Part shown: in pieces, positions 14,544 through 20,870 of the stretch
Layout: the number at the start of each line of letters is the position of its first letter
Position numbering within the stretch: position 1 is the stretch's first letter
Source: JAAYJR01 sp964540755
Lineage (GTDB): Bacteria; Bacteroidota; Bacteroidia; Bacteroidales; Prolixibacteraceae
Direction of reading: 5' to 3'
Assembly: GCA_964540755.1 (NCBI GenBank)
Contig: CAZIOB010000137.1
Location: 1 to 20,870, forward strand
Length of the DNA: 20,870 bases
Program-made: the position numbers and the translations under genes
The notes under the pieces: generated by a model
Told to the model about the DNA's origin: nothing
Seen by the model: the letters and a program-made list of their open reading frames with translations, nothing else
Databases searched by the model: none

Positions 14544-17498
14544 ATGGATTTACAAAAGTTATCAGAGAAATGCCGGATGCTCCAGTCAGAGAACAGGAGG
14601 TTAAAAGAAAAAATTAAACTGCTTGAAAAGCAAATTAGAAAAGATACAGGGTATGCAATAAACGAAGTTGGGGAAATAATCATAGATTGGAATCAAACTA
14701 TAAAATCCGATGATGCAAAAGAGGCCACAAAAACCAAAACTATTGATAAACGATCTTCTCCAAATGAAAAAATCCATTTATTCAAGTCGCTTTTCAAAGG
14801 ACGTGAAGATGTGTTTGCAACCAGATGGGAAAACAGTAAAAAAGGAACATCAGGATATTCACCTGCCTGCAGGAATGAATGGATCCAGGAAATTTGTCAA
14901 AAACCGAAAATTAAATGTGCAGTCTGCAAAAACAAAGATTATCTGAAGCTAAACAATAAGATTATTGAAGATCATTTGCGAGGTAAAATAGTTGTTGGAA
15001 TTTATCCTCTCCTTCCAGAAGAGACCTGCTGGTTTTTAGCAATTGATTTTGACGGGGAAGAATGGCAGAAAGATATTACAACGATAAGAAAAATATGTTC
15101 TGAATTTACAATCCCGGTGGCTGTGGAACGCTCCCGTTCGGGAAATGGCGCTCATGCCTGGTTCTTCTTTGAACGGCCTGTTCCTGCCTCAACAGCCAGA
15201 AAATTTGGAAGTGCTTTGCTAACTTATACTATGAACCAGCGACCTGAAATCAAATTTAAATCATATGACAGGTTCTTCCCAAATCAGGATACTATGCCCA
15301 AAGGTGGCTTCGGGAATCTAATCGCACTACCACTGCAAAAAAAGGAACGGGACAGAAACAACAGTGTTTTTATCGATAAAGATTTCCAGCCTTTCAAGGA
15401 TCAGTGGGCATTCTTATCTTCTGTTGAGCGCCTGTCGCAAGAAAGTTTAGAATACTTTTCAGGACAGTTATGCCAGGGAAATGAACTAGGGATCCTGAAA
15501 ATGGATGATGAGGAAGTAGTGCCATCAAAACCTTGGGAAATGAAGAAAAGTGTTCTTCTGAATAATGATTTTCCTAAAGCTATTGAAATTGTAAAAGCCA
15601 ATATGCTCTACATTCCTAAAAGGGGAATTTCTCCCAAAGCATTGAATCGGATAAAACGGCTGGCTGCCTTTAAAAACCCTGATTTTTATAAAGCTCAGGC
15701 CATGCGGTTGTCAACTTTCAATAAACCGAGAATCATTTCATGTGCTGATGAAACGGAGGATCATATTCATTTACCAAGAGGATGTGAAGATGATTTAAAA
15801 AATTTACTGAAGAAAGTTGAAGTAAAACCCACCTGGATTGACAAAACCAATCCAGGGAAAAAAATTGATATTAGATTTAACGGTACGCTTAGGGATGAAC
15901 AACCCTTTGCAGTTGCAAACATGCTGGCATATAAGACAGGCGTGTTGTGCGGCACTACTGCATTTGGTAAAACAATTGCAGCGATTAAACTTATTGCGGA
16001 AAAAAAAGTAAACACACTCATTTTGGTTAACAAAGTCAGCCTGGTCAATCAATGGAAAAAAAAGCTTAATGAATTTCTGACTGTTGACAAACCAATAGAA
16101 ATGAAAAATAAAAGAAGCAAAGAGGGTGAAAATATTTTTGGACAGATTGGTAATGGAAAACAAATCCGCAGTGACATAATCGACATTGCCCTCATGCAAT
16201 CGTTGTCTAGAATGGGAGAAGTTAAAGAATTTGTAAAAGATTACGGGTTGGTGATTGTGGATGAATGTCACCATGTTCCGGCATTTAGTTTTGAATCAAT
16301 TCTTAAAAATGTTTCCGCAAAATATGTTTACGGATTAACCGCCACACCATCCCGGAAAGACGGACATCATCCAATCATTTCTATGCATTGTGGTCCAATA
16401 CGTTATCGAGACGATGCAAAAAAACAGGCAGAAAAGAGGCCTTTTAGCCATTATATTATTCCCCGTTTCACATCTTTCAGGATTAACTCCCTGGCTGAGA
16501 AGGAAGAAAAAGAGTGGACGATTCAGGAACTCTATGCTGAAATTGTGAAAAATGAAATCAGAAATCAAATGATTGCGGACGATGTTATAGAATGCCATCA
16601 GAAAGGTAAAAACTGCATTGTCCTCACAGAACGGGTAAAGCATGTAAAAATATTATCGGAAATGATACGGAATAATATACCCTGCGTCATTTCAGTTACA
16701 GGCGGAATGGGAAATAAAGTTTTACGGGAAACCATGCAGAAAATATCAGAATCGTCCAAAGATAACCCGTTAACCATAGTTGCAACAGGCCGATTTATTG
16801 GTGAGGGTTTTGACGAACCGCGGCTAGATACTCTGTTTCTGGCAATGCCCATTTCCTGGAAAGGTACACTTCAGCAATATGCAGGCCGGTTGCACCGGTT
16901 GTTCGAAGGAAAAAAGGAGGCGCTTATTTTCGATTACATCGATGTCCGCGTGCGGATGTTTGAACGGATGTACAATAGGAGGCTGACGGGTTACGCTTCC
17001 ATCGGATATAAAATGAAAGGAGAACTTTTTTCAACGACTCCACAAAAAGAAGAAAACGTGGATATTATTTTCGATAAAAATAATTTCTATCCGGTTTTTT
17101 CAAACGATCTATTAAATGCAACACATGAAATACTCATTATAAGCCCCTTTATTACAAAACGAAGGACATTGCAAATCATGCGTGACCTGGAACCCGCCCT
17201 TGCAAAAAATGTCAAAGTTATTGTGGTTACCCGTTCTTCTAAGGATTTGGAAAACAAAAATTTAACAGCCTGGACTGAAACAACCAAACAAATGAAAGCC
17301 ATGGGTATTAGTTTGGTTTACAAACCAAAAATTCATCAAAAATTTGCAATTATCGACCAAAAAACCATTTGGTACGGTAGTATTAATCTTCTCAGCTATG
17401 GTAACGCTGAAGAAAGCATGATGCGCATCAAAAACACAAAAATTGCCTTTGAGTTAATAGAGAGTATTGAAAAAATTGCCGGACAGGGAACTGGATAA
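14544..17498 (+). CDS. TOTE-type primase / SF2 helicase / PLD-nuclease fusion protein
   Basis: This 984-residue protein combines several nucleic-acid modules. Residues 1-35 form a coiled coil. A cysteine cluster (C109, C118, C125, C128) suggests a bound zinc. Residues about 75-300 match the archaeo-eukaryotic primase domain of TOTE conflict systems: hydrophobic-DFD (LAIDFDGEEW, D168/D170), SGNGAHAWFFFE (199-210, H204) and GGFGNLIALPLQ. Residues about 445-810 are an SF2 helicase: motif I GTTAFGKT (470-477), DECH (573-576), LTATP (598-602) and QQYAGRLHR (777-785). Residues about 835-984 carry one complete phospholipase-D-type motif, HxK(x)4D(x)6GSxN, using H931, K933, D938, G945, S946 and N948. 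All catalytic residues are present. The product is cytoplasmic and probably acts on foreign nucleic acid; the exact role of TOTE proteins is not established. It follows the toxin gene by 128 bp on the same strand. Confidence 0.92.
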   Translation: MDLQKLSEKCRMLQSENRRLKEKIKLLEKQIRKDTGYAINEVGEIIIDWNQTIKSDDAKEATKTKTIDKRSSPNEKIHLFKSLFKGREDVFATRWENSKKGTSGYSPACRNEWIQEICQKPKIKCAVCKNKDYLKLNNKIIEDHLRGKIVVGIYPLLPEETCWFLAIDFDGEEWQKDITTIRKICSEFTIPVAVERSRSGNGAHAWFFFERPVPASTARKFGSALLTYTMNQRPEIKFKSYDRFFPNQDTMPKGGFGNLIALPLQKKERDRNNSVFIDKDFQPFKDQWAFLSSVERLSQESLEYFSGQLCQGNELGILKMDDEEVVPSKPWEMKKSVLLNNDFPKAIEIVKANMLYIPKRGISPKALNRIKRLAAFKNPDFYKAQAMRLSTFNKPRIISCADETEDHIHLPRGCEDDLKNLLKKVEVKPTWIDKTNPGKKIDIRFNGTLRDEQPFAVANMLAYKTGVLCGTTAFGKTIAAIKLIAEKKVNTLILVNKVSLVNQWKKKLNEFLTVDKPIEMKNKRSKEGENIFGQIGNGKQIRSDIIDIALMQSLSRMGEVKEFVKDYGLVIVDECHHVPAFSFESILKNVSAKYVYGLTATPSRKDGHHPIISMHCGPIRYRDDAKKQAEKRPFSHYIIPRFTSFRINSLAEKEEKEWTIQELYAEIVKNEIRNQMIADDVIECHQKGKNCIVLTERVKHVKILSEMIRNNIPCVISVTGGMGNKVLRETMQKISESSKDNPLTIVATGRFIGEGFDEPRLDTLFLAMPISWKGTLQQYAGRLHRLFEGKKEALIFDYIDVRVRMFERMYNRRLTGYASIGYKMKGELFSTTPQKEENVDIIFDKNNFYPVFSNDLLNATHEILIISPFITKRRTLQIMRDLEPALAKNVKVIVVTRSSKDLENKNLTAWTETTKQMKAMGISLVYKPKIHQKFAIIDQKTIWYGSINLLSYGNAEESMMRIKNTKIAFELIESIEKIAGQGTG

Positions 17499-17534
17499 CG
17501 ATTGTGAATAAAATTGACAGGTAGAAAAACACAT

Positions 17535-18794
17535 TCAGGCAAGGTCAATATTCGCCAAAGGATACCACTGCGTTTTTTCAACAATAGCAGGGACAATTTC
17601 CTGTTCTGAACCCAGATTCATGAAGTCAATGATGTGGTTTTCTTTGGGAAAAAGACTATGGCAATATCTTGGAAAAATTGTATCAGGAACAATTCCGATG
17701 TAATCAGTTCCGGTAACCATGCGCACGATTTCCTGGGCGTCTCTCAATTCAAATGGTATCCTGTTTTCATATAGGGCCACCGCCATTCTTACAGTTTCCT
17801 CCACTCTTACAATACTCGATCCCGCCAAATCGAAAATCCATTTCCCGTTCTTATATATAACATATAATGAAATATGCGTGGAATTCCCACCCCGGCAAAT
17901 TTCCCATGGATGAGCACCAATCACTCTTCCGCTCTGATACCATTCGGTAAATGCTTCAGGTGAATCCCCGTCAATATCCCTTAATCCGGCATCCCGGCCA
18001 TCGGCAAAACTCAAATATTTATCCCGGGGCGAAAGCGTATCTGCCTTATTCTTAAAGTAACTATTGGCATCATAACATATTTCACAGATCCTAAAATACA
18101 AATTGGCTGTCATTTCCGGCAACATTGGAAATTGGTTTTCTTGCATTTGGATCACTGCCACTTTCAGCTTTTCAATCAATTCATCACCCAATTTTATATC
18201 CGGTCTGATGGTTTCGGTACCCACAATTTCCCAAAAATCTTTTCTGCGTATTTTACCCAACCGCTTTGACCATGGCAGATTTTTCTTAATGTATGAATTA
18301 TACACATTTACATCTTCTTTGAGTTTGCTTGTTTCCTCAACTATCTTTTCCAAAAGCCAGCTGGCAATCCGTTCAAAATATTCCATATTCCAACCTGTTT
18401 TGGCATCTTCTTCCTGAAATTCAGTGGCATTTATTTTCCAAAGAAATTTCCCCCCAAAATAGAAATACAAATTATCCTCGAATGCTGCAGTTTGAAATTT
18501 GTACCATTTTGTTTCTTCCGGATAATAATATTTCCAGAGTTGTTCAAAATCATCCGGAGTTTCAGCTTCGCCGCTTTCCTTAAATTCTTCGAAATCTCCA
18601 AAAGCCTCTATCGGCCCTCTTTCCACTTCCAGCCAGGTTTCCCTTAACTCATCGTCGCCAATGGTTTTTATGCAACTGAAAACAGCATAAATATTTTTTA
18701 GTTTTTGATAAATAGCAAGGTTTAACGGAGCAGCATCCCGATTGATAGACTCTGTCAAGGCATCAGTTTCAGGAGCGTAAAGTTGGGTTTTCAT
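17535..18794 (-). CDS. 419-aa protein of unknown function with a HPWEICRGGNSTH motif
   Basis: I cannot assign a family. The N-terminal part (about 1-250) is acidic and helical with many aromatic residues (LWKYYYPEETKWYKF, NLYFYFGGKFLWKI). The C-terminal part (about 255-419) looks like a compact conserved domain: DGRDAGLRDIDGDSPEAF (265-282), GAHPWEICRGGNSTH (293-307), GKWIFDLAGSSIVRVEETVR (317-336) and IGIVPDTIFPRYC (366-378). The run of H295, W297, E298, C300, R301, N304 and H307 has the look of an active or binding site. There is no signal peptide or membrane span. The ATG at 18794 lies 11 bp after the stop of the DUF4143 ATPase, so the two very likely share an mRNA. It ends convergent with the primase-helicase, with 36 bp between them. 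A decayed relative of its 3' end lies near 13.7 kb. Confidence 0.85.
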   Translation of the reverse strand: MKTQLYAPETDALTESINRDAAPLNLAIYQKLKNIYAVFSCIKTIGDDELRETWLEVERGPIEAFGDFEEFKESGEAETPDDFEQLWKYYYPEETKWYKFQTAAFEDNLYFYFGGKFLWKINATEFQEEDAKTGWNMEYFERIASWLLEKIVEETSKLKEDVNVYNSYIKKNLPWSKRLGKIRRKDFWEIVGTETIRPDIKLGDELIEKLKVAVIQMQENQFPMLPEMTANLYFRICEICYDANSYFKNKADTLSPRDKYLSFADGRDAGLRDIDGDSPEAFTEWYQSGRVIGAHPWEICRGGNSTHISLYVIYKNGKWIFDLAGSSIVRVEETVRMAVALYENRIPFELRDAQEIVRMVTGTDYIGIVPDTIFPRYCHSLFPKENHIIDFMNLGSEQEIVPAIVEKTQWYPLANIDLA

Positions 18795-18805
18795 TTAACA
18801 ACAAA

Positions 18806-20116
18806 TTAATATTTTGCAAAATTCATTAATACATTAACCGCATAGAGCGGAACATTTATAAAATCATCCGATTGAATTAAATTTCGTGGCGATAGCCGGA
18901 AAATTTTTTCGGGCCTGTATTTATCGGCATAACTCCTTATGCTTTTTAGGTTTCTGTTAGTACCGCTTTTTACTTCCACAGGGTAAATATTTTTATTTGA
19001 TTCGATAATAAAATCAACCTCGGCTTCACCTCTGGAAGTCCAGTAAAACTGTTTTTCCTGCCCGTAAAATAACAATTCCTGAGCAACAAAATTCTCAATA
19101 AATGCCCCGTTAAATTCCTTAAATAATTGATCCGGTTCAATAATTAGATCAGAAGTAATATTAAGCATGGCCCCCAGAAGTCCAACATCATGCAGATAAA
19201 CCTTGAATTTAGAATAATCAGTATAGGCCGATACAGGTTTCTTCGGGTTAGTCAGGTTATATACCATATTTATCAGTCCGGCTCCCCTCAGCCATTCAGT
19301 TGTTTGCTCAAACATAGTAGACCGGCCCCCTTTTCTGATTTCAGAGTATTTAAACTTTTTATTCTCCTTTGCCAATTGACCGGGAATGGAGTTCCAAAAT
19401 TCCATTGTTTTTATGGCCTGACTTTTAGTTGCATATTTTGAAAAATCTCTTTGGTATGCCTTTAATATTTCTTTCTGAAGCACCCTGACCATTTCAATAT
19501 TTTTATTCTCCGTATAATTCCCGACAACCTCAGGCATACCTCCCAAATAAAGGTATAATTTTACCAGATCGAGTAATTTGCTATGCATTATTTCAGGCAA
19601 GGTATTGGCAGAAGTTATTTTGCTTAGTCGCTCTTCAAGCAAATCTTCATCGGATACTTTTAAAAATTCCATGAATGACATAGGGTATAAATTCATAAAA
19701 TTTACTTTTCCAACCGGAAAGCTGTTCTCTTTCCCGACACTCACCCCCAGCAGGGAACCTGCTGCAATAATATGGAATTCAGGAGCCTGCTCACAAAAAT
19801 ATTTCAAACTGGTTAATGCCCGCGGTGCTGCCTGAATTTCATCAAAAAAAAGCAGCGTACCCTCCGCAATAATTTTTTTCCCGAGATATAAACTAATATT
19901 GTCTATAATGATTTCAGGAGTTAATGATTTTTCAAAAAGGGTCTGTAATTTTTTATCCTGCTCAAAATTCAGGGAAATAAAATTAGAATATTCTTTTCCC
20001 CCGAATTCCTTAATAAGGTATGTTTTGCCCACCTGCCGGGCTCCCTGAACTAAGAGTGGTTTTCTGTTCGTACTTTTTTTCCAGTCAGCAAGATATTTGT
20101 ATGCAATTCTTTTCAT
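18806..20116 (-). CDS. AAA_14/DUF4143 ATPase with nuclease-like C-terminus
   Basis: The 436-residue protein matches the AAA_14 plus DUF4143 family. Residues 1-155 are the ATPase: Walker A GARQVGKT (25-32), Walker B LLFFDEIQ (88-95, D92/E93) and IIAAGSLLG (116-124). The middle (about 180-290) is a helical and winged-helix region ending WLRGAGLINMVYNL. The C-terminal DUF4143 part (about 300-400) includes LHDVGLLGAML, GAFIENFVAQELL (E341) and a PD-(D/E)xK-like set: E365/D368 in GEAEVDFIIE and E381-V-K383 in YPVEVKSG. Members are abundant and strain-variable in Bacteroidota and anaerobes; the function is unsettled, with defence or toxin-like roles suggested. It is the first gene of an operon with the 419-aa gene. 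A -7 box and 33-bp tandem repeats lie directly upstream. Confidence 0.92.
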   Translation of the reverse strand: MKRIAYKYLADWKKSTNRKPLLVQGARQVGKTYLIKEFGGKEYSNFISLNFEQDKKLQTLFEKSLTPEIIIDNISLYLGKKIIAEGTLLFFDEIQAAPRALTSLKYFCEQAPEFHIIAAGSLLGVSVGKENSFPVGKVNFMNLYPMSFMEFLKVSDEDLLEERLSKITSANTLPEIMHSKLLDLVKLYLYLGGMPEVVGNYTENKNIEMVRVLQKEILKAYQRDFSKYATKSQAIKTMEFWNSIPGQLAKENKKFKYSEIRKGGRSTMFEQTTEWLRGAGLINMVYNLTNPKKPVSAYTDYSKFKVYLHDVGLLGAMLNITSDLIIEPDQLFKEFNGAFIENFVAQELLFYGQEKQFYWTSRGEAEVDFIIESNKNIYPVEVKSGTNRNLKSIRSYADKYRPEKIFRLSPRNLIQSDDFINVPLYAVNVLMNFAKY

Positions 20117-20129
20117 AAATTATTCTTTG

Positions 20130-20276
20130 GAAAAGTGTTGCAAATATAAAAAAATATCCTGGTAAAAGTGTAAATAATGTAAAAATTTATCTTGCTAAAA
20201 ATGTAAATAATGTGAGAAATTATCTTGCTAAAAGTGTAAAAAATATAAAAATTTATCCTTGTATAAGTGTCAATCT
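20130..20276. repeat. 33-bp tandem repeats, about 4.4 copies, at the ATPase promoter
   Basis: Head-to-tail 33-bp units lie at 20130-20162, 20163-20195, 20196-20228 and 20229-20261, with a partial unit from 20262. Against the second unit, the third matches at 29 of 33 bases, the fourth at 28 of 33, the first at 23 of 33, and the partial at 11 of the first 13. The plus-strand core is TAAAAGTGTAAATAATGTAA (first 20 bases of the unit), and TATCTTGC ends the two best copies. They fill the whole gap between the glycosidase stop and the ATPase promoter. A 33-bp period is close to three helical turns, so equivalent sites would face the same side of the DNA. Confidence 0.88.
20141..20148 (-). promoter_or_regulatory. 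Candidate -7 promoter box for the DUF4143 ATPase operon
   Basis: On the minus strand this reads TATATTTG, an exact TAnnTTTG match. It would start transcription near 20134, about 18 bases before the ATG at 20116. It lies inside the copy of the 33-bp repeat nearest the gene; the other copies have diverged from this box. No TTTG -33 is seen, only the repeat sequence TTTACAC. Confidence 0.5.
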
Positions 20277-20870
20277 TACTCAAAAAAACTTTCCATTAAT
20301 TCCTTAACCGTCCCTTCAAACTTTGCCCATTGCAGGTCGCCGCCTTTTCTCTGTATGCCACCTGTAAAATAAACTATTACCTCTCCCTTATAATATGTCA
20401 GGGAAGGATCTGTAGCATTTATCTCATGAACTTCAGGAGAATGAAGGGGAATATTCTTATGACCCGGATCAAATGTAACGAACGGCCGGTCTTCAGGTGC
20501 ATCCTCCCAGTTAATGAGATCGCGTGAACGTGCAATTCGTGTCTCCCAGCCATCAGGTAATCTTTCAGCATACAGCAGGTAATACCATCCGGCTTCATAT
20601 ATAACCGCTGGCCCGCCTGTATATTTATCTTTGCCATAACAGGCATTCTCAATAACATGATCATTCCAGTTATCGGTAAGATTTTTTATTCGTCCGAAGC
20701 ACATAGTGAATGGCCTTCCTATACCATTTGTTTCCCACTGGAAAACAAAACCATTATCATCCCTTGCCAGTGACACATTAAAGATGTCCCCTGCAGGACT
20801 GTCAAATACCTTTACCGGCAACGACCAGTTCTTAATATCCTCCGACCAGGTCATTTCAACGAACTGACGA
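20276..20870 (-). CDS. GH43/GH32-like beta-propeller glycosidase, C-terminal part (5' end outside window)
   Basis: The frame is open to the window edge; the first ATG in view (20854) is internal, since in-frame codons RQFVE precede it and the sequence already begins within a propeller blade. About 197 residues are visible. Repeated blade motifs typical of five-bladed glycosidase propellers occur: MTWSEDIKNWSLPVKVF, ARSRDLINWEDAP, GGPAVIYEAGWYYLLYAER and DPSLTYYKGEVIVYFTGG. The S-x-D-x-x-N-W pattern is the hallmark of GH43, GH32, GH117 and related families, which release sugars such as arabinose, xylose, fructose or galactose derivatives. The N-terminal catalytic aspartate and any signal peptide lie outside the window, so the exact family and substrate cannot be given. 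It fits a polysaccharide-utilisation setting together with the susC-like gene. Confidence 0.8.
   Translation of the reverse strand, partial: RQFVEMTWSEDIKNWSLPVKVFDSPAGDIFNVSLARDDNGFVFQWETNGIGRPFTMCFGRIKNLTDNWNDHVIENACYGKDKYTGGPAVIYEAGWYYLLYAERLPDGWETRIARSRDLINWEDAPEDRPFVTFDPGHKNIPLHSPEVHEINATDPSLTYYKGEVIVYFTGGIQRKGGDLQWAKFEGTVKELMESFFE

Noticed and set aside
15767..16852. Minus-strand frames of 84-156 codons inside the primase-helicase gene
   Set aside because: They are antisense to conserved helicase motifs, and their products show no recognisable domain.
11975..20116. Transposase or integrase marking a mobile element
   Set aside because: I found no DDE transposase, serine or tyrosine recombinase, or terminal inverted repeats; mobility of the island is only inferred.
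20130..20276. CRISPR-like array
   Set aside because: The 33-bp units abut directly with no spacers and differ from one another; no cas gene is nearby.

Overview
The window looks like chromosomal DNA of a member of the Bacteroidota, probably an anaerobic polysaccharide degrader in the Bacteroidales/Marinilabiliales range. Four things point there: a SusC/RagA-type TonB-dependent receptor, a MurF-alanine racemase fusion of the kind found in this phylum, AT-rich intergenic DNA without strong Shine-Dalgarno sites, and several upstream boxes fitting the phylum's TAnnTTTG -7 element. The assignment is inferred from gene content; no rRNA or tRNA gene is visible. One base region cannot fix the genus.

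Layout. Positions 1-2678 (minus) hold most of a SusC-type outer-membrane transporter that runs off the left edge. Positions 3058-4599 (minus) hold rsmI and a conserved-looking charged protein of unknown role. Divergent from these is murF-alr (4733-7204, plus), a core cell-wall gene. A Crp/Fnr-type regulator (7509-8210, minus) and a POT-family peptide transporter (8406-10073, plus) are divergent around a shared 195-bp control region with two -7 boxes and a perfect inverted repeat. A secreted M23 peptidase with two PKD domains (10149-11636, minus) follows.

From about 11.8 to 20.3 kb the content changes to an accessory, conflict-type island. It contains an ATPase_2/DUF234 ATPase with a nuclease-like tail behind a nested palindrome cluster, a 112-aa orphan protein, a decayed gene fragment, and a RelE-type toxin-antitoxin pair. 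Then comes a 984-aa protein joining a zinc-cysteine cluster, a TOTE-type archaeo-eukaryotic primase domain, an SF2 helicase and a phospholipase-D-type nuclease. Convergent with it is a two-gene minus-strand operon: an AAA_14/DUF4143 ATPase, whose promoter overlaps 33-bp tandem repeats, and a 419-aa protein of unknown function. The decayed fragment at about 13.7 kb resembles the 3' end of this last gene, so related gene ends flank the toxin-antitoxin and helicase segment.

The right edge (20276-20870, minus) is the C-terminal part of a GH43/GH32-like beta-propeller glycosidase, returning to carbohydrate metabolism. The most unusual content is the primase-helicase-nuclease protein and the repeat architectures in front of the two island ATPases. 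Their joint function is not shown by the sequence and is offered only as a hypothesis.
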